DNA from: CAZHFW01 sp964531675
GTDB taxonomy: Bacteria; Planctomycetota; Phycisphaerae; Phycisphaerales; UBA1924
DNA: 64,000 nt
Assembly (NCBI GenBank): GCA_964531675.1
Contig: CAZHFW010000006.1
Span: 74,609-138,608, forward strand
Reading direction: 5' to 3'
The notes under the pieces were generated by a model. That model was not told the origin of the DNA and searched no databases. It worked only from the letters and a program-made list of their open reading frames with translations. A program made the position numbers and the translations under genes. Below are positions 16,692-25,915 of the stretch, one piece after another (position 1 is the stretch's first letter; each line of letters opens with the position of its first letter).

Positions 16692-17491
16692 GGTCGCTCT
16701 CGGTGGCCTTCGGGCGTGCGCTGACGTCGCGCGTGGCCCTGGGCGGTGCCAAACATCCGGTGTGAGCCGGAAGGGTCGTTGTGCGTGCGCGGGTGCGGGC
16801 GGGCGTGCCGCATCGGACCCACGAGTTTGAACGTCGCGTCGGGCGGTCAGGCCCAGGCGCGTTGGAGACGATCCGACCTGCATGCGGCGCAGGATGAACT
16901 GCGCGGCCAGCGTGGCCCAAGGCCGATGCTGGCGAACGTGCAAGGCGACTTATGAACCCATCCGGAAGAATCCGTCACCGGTTTCTTCTCGATTGGTTGC
17001 GCGCGGGGTTTGCGGGTTGCACGCCGGCGGGGCCAGATGGCCTCAGCGTCGGATGCCTCGCGAACGGACCCGTGTGCGGGATTGCCCTGGGAACCAGGTC
17101 CCACGGCGGGAATCAACATCTTTTCAGCAGTCTGGAGCCTGGAGCATAACCCGAAAGCACGGACCGAGCCGCCAAGCCCCGCGGAAGGGAAATGAAGATA
17201 TGCCCACAAGGAAGGGCACCCGAAATAAGCGGTGGAATGGGGGGACTCCCCCAGCAGAGATCGCTCGGGGTCTTCAGGCGGCCCCGGGCTGGAATCTCGA
17301 CGGCGGCCGGTACGGCGCCGTCCACATCAGTCGTCGGATAAATCAGAGCCGAGTTTCACCCCAATGTCAAGGTTTTTCCGGACGATCGGTCCCAGACCGG
17401 GTCGACTTGGACCGAGAAAGTACAATCCGGGGCCCTTCCCGCGACATGACGCTGGGGAGGGGTCGTTCCGGTCCGTCTCACGTCTCGGTCG
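16692..17491. other. Long intergenic region between divergent rho and ptsI
   Basis: About 800 bases hold no convincing gene. The minus strand stays open to 16943, but its residues do not look conserved. A purine-rich GGAAGGGAAATGAAG with an ATATG lies at about 17186-17202, but the frame following it runs out of frame into ptsI. TACAAT at 17421-17426 is a candidate -10 for ptsI. The stretch may contain a leader or small RNA that I cannot define. Confidence 0.4.
17421..17426 (+). promoter_or_regulatory. Candidate -10 box for ptsI
   Basis: TACAAT is the best -10-like hexamer upstream of ptsI, giving a leader of about 60 bases. No good -35 is seen at 17 bases, so this is weak. Confidence 0.3.
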
Positions 17492-19300
17492 TTGCCTGTG
17501 GTCAATCGTCAAAAGACAGAACAGTCCCCTCCGCCCGCGCCGGTGATCATCAAGGGTCTTGGCGTGTCGGCGGGAATTGTCATCGGCAAGGCCCTGGTGG
17601 TCGACACCGACCTGCGACGCGTGCCGCGCCGCTCCATCACCCGCGAAGGCATCAAGGCCGAGACCACCAGGCTCGATGCGGCCATCAAGGCCTCCATCGA
17701 AGACCTCCAGGAGGTCCAGAAGAGCGCCGAAGCCACGATGGGCAAGGAAGCCTCCAAGATCTTCCTGGCCCACAGCTTCATGCTCCGCGACAACAAGATG
17801 GTGGTCAATCCGCTCAAGGAGATGATCACCTCCGAGCTGGTGAACTCCGAGACCGCGGTCGCGCAGGTCTTCGGGGCCCTGGCGGCCCGCTTCCGCAAGA
17901 GCGCCGACAGCGCCTTCACCACCAAGGTCAACGACATCGACGATCTTGCGGGGCGTGTGCTCAACAAGCTCATGGGCGAGTCCCGGAGCAAGCTCAAGGA
18001 CCCGCCGCCGGATTCGGTCGTCATCGCCCGCGACCTCACGCCCTCGCAGACCGCGTCGTTTGATCGCAAGAAGATCGTGGGATTCGCGACCGACATGGGC
18101 GGCCGCACGGGCCATACCGCCATTGTCGCCCGCGCTCTGGAAATCCCCGCGGTCGTCGGCCTCCAGTCCGTCACCCAGCAGGCCATCGACGGCGCCACCA
18201 TCATCCTCGATGGTGATCGCGGCAACGTCATCATCCATCCCGACGCCGATCAGCTCAAGGAATACCGCGGGTACATCGAGCAGCGCAAGACTTTCCAGCT
18301 CTCCCTCGGCGAGCTGGTCGATCTGCCCTCGGTCACCACCGACGGCACGCCGGTCGAGCTCCTGGGCAACATCGAGTTCCCCGACGAGGCCAAAAGCGTG
18401 GTTTCCTCGGGAGGCGACGGCGTCGGGCTCTACCGCACCGAGTTCATCTTCCTGACCCGTGACGACGAGCCCACCGAGAAGGATCACTTCACCGCGCTCA
18501 AGCGGGCCGTGGAGCTGCTCGACGGCAAGCCCCTGACGGTGCGCACGTTCGACCTGGGCGCCGACAAGTACACGCAGGAGCGTGCGCTCAATCCCGAGCG
18601 CAACCCGTTCCTGGGATGCCGGAGCATCCGCTACTCGCTCCAGGCGATCCCGATGTTCAAGAGGCAGCTCCGCGCGATCCTGCGGGCCAGCGCGCTGGGG
18701 CCGATCAAGGTGATGTTCCCCCTGATCACGTCCACGGGCGAGTTCCGGCACGCCAAGTACATCGTCAACGACGTAATGGAGGACCTCGAAGAGGACAACA
18801 TCCCCTTCGACCGCAACGTCAAGATCGGGATGATGGTCGAGGTGCCCTCGGCGGCGCTGATGGCCGACACGTTCGCCCGCGAGGTGGATTTCTTCTCGAT
18901 CGGGACCAACGACCTGGTTCAGTACACGCTGGCGGTGGACCGCACCAACGAGCGCGTCGCGACCATGTACAACCCGTTCCACCCGGCGGTGTTGCACCTG
19001 ATCCGGGACGTGATCCGGGCGGCGCGGCGGCGCGAGATCCCGGTTTCGTGCTGCGGCGAGGCCGCGGGCGACATCGAATATGCACTGTTGCTCATCGGGT
19101 TAGGGTTGCGTACCCTATCGGTGACATCGACCTCGATCCCCGGGCTCAAGAGGCTCATCAGGTCGGTGAACGTTTCGCAATGTGAGCGCATCGCCAGACA
19201 CGCGATGTCGTTCGATTCCGAGTCGCAGGTTTCCGCGTATTTGCGGGACCGGGCTCGAAAAATCGTCCCGGAGGCGTTCGACGGTCGTGCCGCCGAATGA
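17492..19300 (+). CDS. ptsI: Phosphoenolpyruvate-protein phosphotransferase (PTS enzyme I)
   Basis: Enzyme I takes phosphate from PEP and passes it to HPr. The phosphohistidine is His208 in GGRTGHTAIVAR; a Gly replaces the usual Ser before the His. The PEP-binding C-terminal barrel has GVGLYRTEFIF, FDLGADKY, NPFLGCRSIR, GMMVEVPSAAL, SIGTNDLVQYTL and the acid-base Cys in SCCGEAAGD. At 602 residues it is about 25 longer than usual. No HPr or EII gene is near, so it may act in a regulatory (incomplete) PTS, as in many non-fermenting bacteria. The start is uncertain: TTG 17492 or GTG 17498, both a few residues before the conserved IKGLGVSAGI. Confidence 0.95.
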   Translation: MPVVNRQKTEQSPPPAPVIIKGLGVSAGIVIGKALVVDTDLRRVPRRSITREGIKAETTRLDAAIKASIEDLQEVQKSAEATMGKEASKIFLAHSFMLRDNKMVVNPLKEMITSELVNSETAVAQVFGALAARFRKSADSAFTTKVNDIDDLAGRVLNKLMGESRSKLKDPPPDSVVIARDLTPSQTASFDRKKIVGFATDMGGRTGHTAIVARALEIPAVVGLQSVTQQAIDGATIILDGDRGNVIIHPDADQLKEYRGYIEQRKTFQLSLGELVDLPSVTTDGTPVELLGNIEFPDEAKSVVSSGGDGVGLYRTEFIFLTRDDEPTEKDHFTALKRAVELLDGKPLTVRTFDLGADKYTQERALNPERNPFLGCRSIRYSLQAIPMFKRQLRAILRASALGPIKVMFPLITSTGEFRHAKYIVNDVMEDLEEDNIPFDRNVKIGMMVEVPSAALMADTFAREVDFFSIGTNDLVQYTLAVDRTNERVATMYNPFHPAVLHLIRDVIRAARRREIPVSCCGEAAGDIEYALLLIGLGLRTLSVTSTSIPGLKRLIRSVNVSQCERIARHAMSFDSESQVSAYLRDRARKIVPEAFDGRAAE

Positions 19301-19687
19301 GGCTTCTCCGGGGATGGCGCAAGCTGTCCCTGTCGAGGCGTCCGCCAACGGGTGCAAGTTCATCGGCGTCAGGTCTCCCCGCGTCCGCGGGCGATGGGCC
19401 GGGCGCCGGCCAAGCCGCTTCCGTCGGATCCCCGGCGTCACGCGCGTCTCCCGAAGCTCGGGCGGGCGCCGGACAGCCCGGGCGGACCGGCGGCACGATC
19501 CCCGGAGCATGGTTTGCCCCTGAGGCGAGCCGCTTCGGGGCCGACCGCACCCCACCGCCTCGCGGCGCCCCCAGGGCGTCAAGGCCAGGCAAGGCGTGCA
19601 TCTCGGCGCGATCAGCGCGGGCCCAAGGCCGGCGAACGAACCAGGCGAAGGACCGACGCCATCGTGTGAAGGGATGGCATTTTCGCC
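19301..19687. other. Intergenic region before the RNase E/G gene
   Basis: About 390 GC-rich bases lie between ptsI and the RNase E/G gene. I see no supported gene, RNA or repeat. It may be a long 5' leader; RNase E mRNAs in other bacteria have autoregulatory leaders, but no structure is evident here. Confidence 0.4.
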
Positions 19688-22600
19688 ATGGCCAAGAGAA
19701 GAAGTCGCAAGAAGTCATCGGGCGCCGCTGCGGCGGCCGAGCAGGCTGCCGCCAGCCTGAGCCGGATGATCGTCAACTACGTCCCGGGCGAAGAGTGCCG
19801 GGTCGCGATCGTCGAGAACGGAAAGCTTGAAGAGCTGCACGTGGAGCGCTTCGCCAGCGCCTCGCGCGTCGGAAACATCTACGTCGGCAAGGTCACCAAC
19901 GTCGAGCCCGCGATCCAGGCGGCGTTCGTCGATTTCGGCGTCGGAGAGAACGGGTTCCTCCACGTCTCCGACCTCCACCCGCGGTATTTCCCGGGCGAGA
20001 CCGAAGAAACCACCGAGAGCGTGGGCCACAAGACTCCCCGCCGCGAGCGTCCGCCGATCCAGTCGGCCCTCCGCCGGGGCGATGAGGTGATCGTCCAGGT
20101 GCTCAAGGAAGGCATCGGGACCAAGGGCCCGACGCTGACGAGCTATCTGTCGATCCCGGGACGGTTCCTGGTGATGATGCCGGGGATGGACCGCGTGGGC
20201 GTCTCCCGCAAGGTCGAGGACGAGGAGCAGCGCCGCGCGATGCGCGAGATCCTCGACGATCTTGAACTCCCCGACGGTTTCGGCTTCATCGTCCGCACCG
20301 CGGGCATGGAGCGCACTAAGACCGAGCTCAAGCGCGACCTGGCGTACCTGGTCCGCCTCTGGAAGGACATGGAGCGTCGCCAGAAGTCGGGCGAAAAGCC
20401 CAGGCTCCTGTACTCCGAGTCCGACCTGCTCGTCCGCTCGCTCCGCGACATTCTGACCGCGGACATCAACGAGGTCGTCGTCGACAACGAGCGGGCCCTG
20501 CTCCGTGCAGCGGCGTTCCTCAAGATCGTCGCGCCCCGCGGCGGCACCAAGCTCATGCACTACACGGGCCGGGCGCCCATCTTCCACGCCTTCGGCGTTG
20601 AGCAGCAGATCGCGATGATCCACGCCCGCGAGGTGCCTCTGCCCTCGGGCGGGCGTCTGGTCATCGACCAGACCGAAGCGATCGTCGCCATCGACGTCAA
20701 CTCGGGCAAGAGCCGCGAGGCGCGGGACGCCGAGGAAAACGCGTTCCAGACCAACCTGGAGGCGGTCGACGAGATCTGCCGCCAGCTCCGTCTGCGCGAC
20801 CTGGGCGGCATCGTCATCAACGACCTGATCGACATGCGCTCCATGGCGCACCGCCGGGAGGTCGAGAACCGCTTCAAGGAACGCCTCAAGCGCGACCGCG
20901 CCAAGAGCACCGTCGCGGGGATCAGCCAGTTCGGCATCCTCGAGATGACGCGTCAGCGGATGCGCGGCAGCCACGAGAGCGTGCACTTCACCGACTGTCC
21001 GACCTGCCGGGGCCGGGGCGTCGTGCAGCGCCCCGACTCGGTGTGCGCCGACGCGCTCCGCGAGCTGGCCTCGCTGCTCGATGTCGAGAAGATCGCCAAG
21101 ATCGAGCTGGTCGTCGCGCCGCGGATCGCGGGCGAGCTGCTCTCCACCAAGCGGCGTCTCTTGACGCGCATCGAGAAGCAGTCGGGCAAGCACATCGACG
21201 TGCGCGTCTCTGACGCGCTCTCCGTCGATCGCGTGACGTTCTACGCCTACGCCGCCGATGGTTCGGACATCGAGCTGGGCAATCTCCCGGTGCCCAAGAC
21301 CCCCGCGGGCCTGGTCGAGTTCGACCTGGGCCTGAGCGAGGATCCCGGCGCGTGGGACGAACAGGCCCCCGAGCCGATCGAGGACGTCGAGGAAGACGAC
21401 ATCATCGACGATGGCCTTGGCGACATGCATCCCATCGAGTCCGGTGAGAGTGACGAGCCGATTGAAGGCGAGCTCGACCCGACCCTGGGCGTGCAGCTCG
21501 GCCGTCGCGGGCGTCGCGGCGGACGCAATGAGCGCGGCCGCGGGACCGATCGCCGCGGCGATGAACGCCGGAATGAAGGCCGTGGAGGCGAGCGCCGGGA
21601 CGACCGGCGCGATGCCCGTCCGAGCGATCGTCGCGACGACCGGCGGAATGACGACCGGCGCAGCGACGGCCGCGGCAGTGACCGCCGCGATGACCGTCGT
21701 CCCGAACAGCGCGTGGATGACCGGCGCACCCCCGAGCGTCGCGACCCGCGCGATGACGAGCGTGCGGCACCCCGGCGTCCCGCGCCGATTCCTGTGCCCG
21801 GCCAGCCTCTCCCGCCCGGCGATCATGGCGACGATGACATGCCGGTCGGTGCTGGCGACCATCGCGAGGAGCACGAAGGCGATGGCCCGCATCGCGATGG
21901 CCCCGACCACGATCGCCCGGTCAACGATGGCCCGGTCAACGCGGGCGACCACGGCGACGACTTCGAAGGCCACGCCGATGAGGGTGGTCAGGGCGATCAT
22001 GGCCCCGAAGGCGAGCGCGGATTGAACGATCAGGGCGAAGGCCAGGGTGAAGGCGGGCGTCGCCGTCGGCGTCGCCGCCGTCGTCGCGGCCGTGGACGCG
22101 GCGGAGACGGCGCTCCCCAGGGAGGCCCGGACGGTCAGCAGTTCGACGATCGCCCCCGTGAGGGCGAGCGCAGCCAGCCCCGCGATGATCGCAGACCAGA
22201 CGATGCTCGCGTGAACGATCAAGGTCCGGACGATCGTCACGACGACGAGGGCGGCTCGGTCGATCACGATGGGGACCAGGGCCCCGATGATCGCGAGGGC
22301 GGTCCGCAAGGCAATGGCGATCGCCCCGAAGGCGATGGCCAGGGCGGCGAAGGCGGCCGTCGGCGCCGTCGTCGTCGTCGCGGCCGTCGTGGTCGCGGCG
22401 GCGGTGGGGGAGGCCAGGGCGGCTTCGCTGAAGAAGGCCAAGGCGAGCGCAGCCCCGGTGAACGCAGCAATGCCCCACGCGAGGTCGGCGAGCGCGCTCA
22501 AGGCGATCGCGGGTCGTCCGACCGGGCTCCACGTGAAGATAGAGCTCCGCGTGAAGACAGAGCCCCGCGCGAAGACCGGGCTCCGCGCGAAGACCGGCCG

Positions 22601-22765
22601 TCGCGCAATGACGATCGGCCGCGCGAGGACCGTCCCCAGGTCCGGGCCGAGCCCCCGAAGCAGTCTTCCGAGCCCGCCTCCGGCGCACCCAAGCCTCGAA
22701 TCCTCTACCGCAACTTCCGCAAGCTCTCCCCGAGCGAACTGAACAAGCGGCCCAAGTCCGAGTAA
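19688..22765 (+). CDS. rne: Ribonuclease E/G with very long disordered Arg/Gly/Asp-rich tail
   Basis: RNase E/G cleaves single-stranded RNA in mRNA decay and rRNA/tRNA maturation. The catalytic half (residues about 28-480) is complete: S1 domain (VGNIYVGKVTNVEPAIQAAF), RNase H-like part, active-site Asp residues in AIVAIDVNSG and GIVINDLIDM, and the Zn-link CPTCRGRG. From about residue 600 the protein is disordered for over 400 residues: Asp/Glu-rich, then Asp-Arg repeats, two poly-Arg/RGG blocks and four DRAPRE repeats. A short basic C-terminal block, ILYRNFRKLSP, follows and may be a docking motif. The tail probably scaffolds a degradosome and could drive condensates (inference). dxr follows after a hairpin. 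Confidence 0.95.
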   Translation: MAKRRSRKKSSGAAAAAEQAAASLSRMIVNYVPGEECRVAIVENGKLEELHVERFASASRVGNIYVGKVTNVEPAIQAAFVDFGVGENGFLHVSDLHPRYFPGETEETTESVGHKTPRRERPPIQSALRRGDEVIVQVLKEGIGTKGPTLTSYLSIPGRFLVMMPGMDRVGVSRKVEDEEQRRAMREILDDLELPDGFGFIVRTAGMERTKTELKRDLAYLVRLWKDMERRQKSGEKPRLLYSESDLLVRSLRDILTADINEVVVDNERALLRAAAFLKIVAPRGGTKLMHYTGRAPIFHAFGVEQQIAMIHAREVPLPSGGRLVIDQTEAIVAIDVNSGKSREARDAEENAFQTNLEAVDEICRQLRLRDLGGIVINDLIDMRSMAHRREVENRFKERLKRDRAKSTVAGISQFGILEMTRQRMRGSHESVHFTDCPTCRGRGVVQRPDSVCADALRELASLLDVEKIAKIELVVAPRIAGELLSTKRRLLTRIEKQSGKHIDVRVSDALSVDRVTFYAYAADGSDIELGNLPVPKTPAGLVEFDLGLSEDPGAWDEQAPEPIEDVEEDDIIDDGLGDMHPIESGESDEPIEGELDPTLGVQLGRRGRRGGRNERGRGTDRRGDERRNEGRGGERRDDRRDARPSDRRDDRRNDDRRSDGRGSDRRDDRRPEQRVDDRRTPERRDPRDDERAAPRRPAPIPVPGQPLPPGDHGDDDMPVGAGDHREEHEGDGPHRDGPDHDRPVNDGPVNAGDHGDDFEGHADEGGQGDHGPEGERGLNDQGEGQGEGGRRRRRRRRRRGRGRGGDGAPQGGPDGQQFDDRPREGERSQPRDDRRPDDARVNDQGPDDRHDDEGGSVDHDGDQGPDDREGGPQGNGDRPEGDGQGGEGGRRRRRRRRGRRGRGGGGGGQGGFAEEGQGERSPGERSNAPREVGERAQGDRGSSDRAPREDRAPREDRAPREDRAPREDRPSRNDDRPREDRPQVRAEPPKQSSEPASGAPKPRILYRNFRKLSPSELNKRPKSE
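22500..22615 (+). repeat. 18-base in-frame repeats in the RNase E/G tail
   Basis: Repeated 18-base units encode DRAPRE (with variants) near the C-terminus of the RNase E/G protein. Further GGCGTCGCCGTC-type runs at about 22050-22110 and 22355-22400 encode poly-Arg blocks. These are slippage-prone sequences. Confidence 0.6.
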
Positions 22766-22773
22766 TTTTCGCG

Positions 22774-22798
22774 CGCCCCGGGCTTACTCCCCGGGGCG
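22774..22798 (+). terminator. Strong hairpin between RNase E/G and dxr
   Basis: CGCCCCGGG (22774-22782) and CCCGGGGCG (22790-22798) pair perfectly over a 7-base loop. No T-tract follows, so it may be a weak terminator or a 3'-end stabiliser rather than a full intrinsic terminator. It ends 15 bases before the dxr ATG. Confidence 0.45.
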
Positions 22799-22813
22799 TG
22801 CTTTGCTCTCCCC

Positions 22814-24022
22814 ATGAAGCGTCGACTGATCATCCTCGGATCGACAGGGTCCATCGGCACGCAGGCCCTGGATGTCGTCACGCATCTGAACACGCTGCAC
22901 GCCCGCAACCAGTTCCCGCATCACGTCGAGGTCGTCGGGTTGGCCGCGGGCGCGAATGCGGAGCTCCTGCGTCAGCATGCGTCCCAGCATCCCAAGGCGG
23001 TCACCGCCCTGGCTGCCGGCGCACCGGGGTTCACGTACACGGGCGCGGATGCTGCCGAGCAGCTCGTGCGCAACGTTGAGGCGGACATCGTGCTGGCCTC
23101 CATGGTCGGCTCGGCGGGGCTCCCGGCAACTTTGGCCGCGATCGCGCTCGGCCGCGATGTGGCGCTGGCCAACAAGGAAACGCTGGTCGCCGCGGGCGAG
23201 CTGGTCGTCCGCGAGGCGATGCGCAGCGGCTCGCGCCTGCTCCCCGTTGATTCCGAGCATGCCGGTCTCTGGCATTGCCTTCAGAGCGTGGACGCGAGCC
23301 TGGTTCCGCCGGTCCAGCACGTGCCGCGGGTGCGCCGCGTGGTGCTGACCGCCTCCGGCGGCCCCTTCCGCTCCTGGAGCCTCGAGAAGATCCGCGTCGC
23401 AACGCCCAGGCAGGCGCTGAACCATCCGACGTGGTCCATGGGGCCCAAGGTCACCATCGACTCCGCGTCGCTGATGAACAAGGCCCTGGAGATCATCGAG
23501 GCGCACTGGCTTTTCGGCCTTGCGCCCGACGCGATCGAGGCGATCATCCACCCCCAGTCCACGGTGCACGCCTTGGCGGAGATGGAGGATGGTGCGGTCA
23601 TCGCCCAGCTCTCCGCGACCGACATGCGGCACCCGATCCAGCAGGCGCTCGCCTGGCCCGAGCGGGTGGCGCCCTGCTCGCCGCGCCTGGACCTGCACAC
23701 GCTCCGCTCTCTGGAGTTCCTCGCGCCGGATCTGGAGCGCTTCCCGTCGCTCGGTTTCGCGTACCGCGTGATGCGGGCCGGCGGGACCGCGGGCGCGATT
23801 CTCAACGCGGCCAACGAGGTCGTGGTCCAGCGCTTCCTGGCCAGCGCCGACAGCACGCAACCCATGCCGTTCGGACTGATCCCGCGCGTGGTGGGCGAGG
23901 TGCTCGACGCGATCGCGCCGACGCCGATCACGTCGCTCGCGGATGTGGCCCGCGCCGAGTCGCAGGCCCGCGCCCTCGCGGCTGAACGCCTCCGCGATCT
24001 TCAGGCGGCGTTTGCGGTTTAG
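22814..24022 (+). CDS. dxr: 1-deoxy-D-xylulose 5-phosphate reductoisomerase
   Basis: Dxr (IspC) makes methylerythritol 4-phosphate with NADPH, the committed step of the MEP pathway. The 402-residue protein shows the NADPH loop GSTGSIGTQ, LANKETLVAAGE, the metal and substrate block PVDSEHAGLWHCLQ, SGGPFRSW, and the signature HPTWSMGPKVTIDSASLMNK. It ends with the GTAGAILNAANE helix region. It begins with the family-typical MKRRLIILGSTGSIG. ispE of the same pathway is at 2 kb, but the two are not in one operon. Confidence 0.96.
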   Translation: MKRRLIILGSTGSIGTQALDVVTHLNTLHARNQFPHHVEVVGLAAGANAELLRQHASQHPKAVTALAAGAPGFTYTGADAAEQLVRNVEADIVLASMVGSAGLPATLAAIALGRDVALANKETLVAAGELVVREAMRSGSRLLPVDSEHAGLWHCLQSVDASLVPPVQHVPRVRRVVLTASGGPFRSWSLEKIRVATPRQALNHPTWSMGPKVTIDSASLMNKALEIIEAHWLFGLAPDAIEAIIHPQSTVHALAEMEDGAVIAQLSATDMRHPIQQALAWPERVAPCSPRLDLHTLRSLEFLAPDLERFPSLGFAYRVMRAGGTAGAILNAANEVVVQRFLASADSTQPMPFGLIPRVVGEVLDAIAPTPITSLADVARAESQARALAAERLRDLQAAFAV

Positions 24023-24096
24023 TCCCAACGCTCGGCAGGTGTTCGGCTATGCTCCCGCACACACAAGCAGCGCGCATCCGCGCCGGAGATCCGACC

Positions 24097-24618
24097 ATGG
24101 CCAAGAAGGCGTCCAAGAAGTCCAAGCCCGCACCCAAAGCCAGCAAGAAGGCTCCCAAGCCCGCGGGGAAGAAGGGCACCAAGCCCGCCAAGAAGGCCAG
24201 CAAGAAGGCCTCGTCCAAGAAGGGCGCCAGCACCGATCCGGTGCTCATCACCACCGGCAAGGGCCCCTCGCCCGCCGAGCTCGGGCATCTGCTCGTGTCG
24301 CGCTTCAATCAGGGCAACGCCCAGACCAAGGGCTCGCTCTGGTCCGATGAGCTCATCTCCGTCGAGGGCGTCGGCGTGTCCATGGCCTGGGTCGGCATGA
24401 AGGCGGTCGAAGCCAAGAACGCCTGGTGGGAGTCCGAGCACAAGCTCCACGGCGCCAGCGCCGAAGGTCCCTACGTCGGCGCCACGGGCTTTGCGGTCAA
24501 GTTCCGCATGGACGTCGAAGAGATCGCCACCGGCAAGCGCTCCCAGATGGAAGAGGTCGGCGTCTACACCGTCGAAGACGGCAAGATCGTGACCGAAGAG
24601 TTCATGTACCGCGCCTGA
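24097..24618 (+). CDS. SnoaL-like (NTF2-fold) protein with Lys-rich histone-like N-terminus
   Basis: The 173-residue protein has two parts. The first 45 residues are almost only Lys, Ala, Pro, Ser and Gly, with repeated ASKKASKK/APKPA units resembling histone H1 tails. Residues about 55-173 look like a SnoaL/NTF2-fold domain: helices, then WVGMKAVEAKNAWWES and a beta-sheet ending DGKIVTEEFMYRA, as in stress-response SnoaL-like proteins. The tail could bind nucleic acid or acidic surfaces (inference). GGAG precedes the ATG at 24097; an in-frame ATG at 24049 is less likely. dinB follows on the same strand. Confidence 0.8.
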   Translation: MAKKASKKSKPAPKASKKAPKPAGKKGTKPAKKASKKASSKKGASTDPVLITTGKGPSPAELGHLLVSRFNQGNAQTKGSLWSDELISVEGVGVSMAWVGMKAVEAKNAWWESEHKLHGASAEGPYVGATGFAVKFRMDVEEIATGKRSQMEEVGVYTVEDGKIVTEEFMYRA

Positions 24619-24672
24619 TGCCCGCAAAGTGCTGCGTGCTCGCGCCGGCGGTTCGGACGCCGAGGCCTGTCC

Positions 24673-25878
24673 ATGCCCACGCTGCGCACCATCCTCCACG
24701 TTGACCTCGACGCGTTCTACGCGTCGGTCGAGCAGCGGGACGATCCGACGCTGCGCGGCCGTCCTGTCTTAGTTGGCGGGCGCTCGGGCCGGGGCGTGGT
24801 GCTGGCCGCGAGCTACGAGGCCAGGCCGTTCGGCTGTCGCAGCGCGATGCCCATGGCCAAGGCGATCAGGCTCTGCCCGCAGGCGGTGATCGCCCGCCCG
24901 CGTTTTGAGGCGTACCGCGCCGCCAGCGACAAGGTCTTTGCGGTCTTCGAGCGGTACACGCCCGAGATCGAACCCCTGTCGATCGACGAGGCGTTCCTGG
25001 ACGTCACCGCGTCCACGCGCCTCTTCGGAGATGGGCAGACGATCGGTTCGCGCATCCGCGCCGACGTGAAAGCCGAGACCGGGCTCACCTGCTCGGTGGG
25101 CGTGGCGCCCAACAAGTACCTGGCCAAGCTCGCGAGCGATCACAAGAAGCCCGACGGGCTCTTTGTCGTCCGCGAAGGGATGATCCAGGACTTTCTTGAC
25201 GCGCTGCCGGTGGGGCGCGTGTGGGGCGTCGGACCCAAGGCCGAGCACGCGCTGGCGTTGCTCAACGTGCGCACCGGGCGCGAGCTTCGCGAGCTCTCCG
25301 AAGCCAGGCTCGTGCAGGAGTTCGGCGTGTGGGGCGAGAAGCTCTACCGCCTGGCCCGCGGGATCGACGATCGCCCGGTGGTGCCGGACCGTCAGGCCAA
25401 GGGCATCGGGCACGAGGAGACTTTTCACACCGACATCGGCGAGCCCGCGATCTTGCAGCGCATCCTCGTGGGGCAGGTCGATCACGTGTGCCGGAGGCTC
25501 CGCCGTGCGGGATTGCACGCGCGGACGATCACGCTCAAGCTCCGCCTGGCGGATTTCTCGACCTTCAGCCGGGGTCATTCGATCGCGGAGGCGACCGACC
25601 GCACCGACCTCTGGATCCCCGAGGCCAAGCGCTTGCTCGACGAGTGGTGCGCGTCGACCAGGCAGGGCGAAGGGGTCGCGCCGTTGCGGCTGGTGGGGGT
25701 CAGGCTCACCCAGCTTTCCTCCGCGGTTGGGGAACAGCTCGGGTTGTTCCCGGACGCGGATGCGTCCAGGCGGACCCGCGTGGACAAGGCCACGGATGCG
25801 ATCGAGGCCCGCTTCGGGAAGGGCGCCATCACCCGCGCCGGCGCTATGAAGCCCGAGGAGCCTCCCAGGCCGGGTTGA
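24673..25878 (+). CDS. dinB: DNA polymerase IV (Y-family)
   Basis: Pol IV performs translesion synthesis. The 401-residue protein has the family length. Catalytic motifs are VDLDAFYASVE (first metal Asp) and LSIDEAFLDVT (second Asp and Glu). The steric-gate region AASYEARPFGCRSAMPM is typical, followed by the thumb HhH (VWGVGPKAEHAL) and the little-finger domain. No canonical beta-clamp motif stands out in the C-terminus, although QLGLFPD at about residue 357 is a good candidate. No LexA box was found upstream. Confidence 0.95.
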   Translation: MPTLRTILHVDLDAFYASVEQRDDPTLRGRPVLVGGRSGRGVVLAASYEARPFGCRSAMPMAKAIRLCPQAVIARPRFEAYRAASDKVFAVFERYTPEIEPLSIDEAFLDVTASTRLFGDGQTIGSRIRADVKAETGLTCSVGVAPNKYLAKLASDHKKPDGLFVVREGMIQDFLDALPVGRVWGVGPKAEHALALLNVRTGRELRELSEARLVQEFGVWGEKLYRLARGIDDRPVVPDRQAKGIGHEETFHTDIGEPAILQRILVGQVDHVCRRLRRAGLHARTITLKLRLADFSTFSRGHSIAEATDRTDLWIPEAKRLLDEWCASTRQGEGVAPLRLVGVRLTQLSSAVGEQLGLFPDADASRRTRVDKATDAIEARFGKGAITRAGAMKPEEPPRPG

Positions 25879-25915
25879 CCGGCAATTGCCGTCGGACTCG
25901 GGCGTTTGGCGGGGC

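Noticed and set aside
17202..18063. Gene starting ATGCCCACAAGGAAGG upstream of ptsI
   Set aside because: The frame continues out of phase into ptsI and encodes no conserved-looking sequence.
19715..22501. Long minus-strand frame opposite the RNase E/G gene
   Set aside because: Low-complexity antisense of the repeat tail; no start signal or domain.
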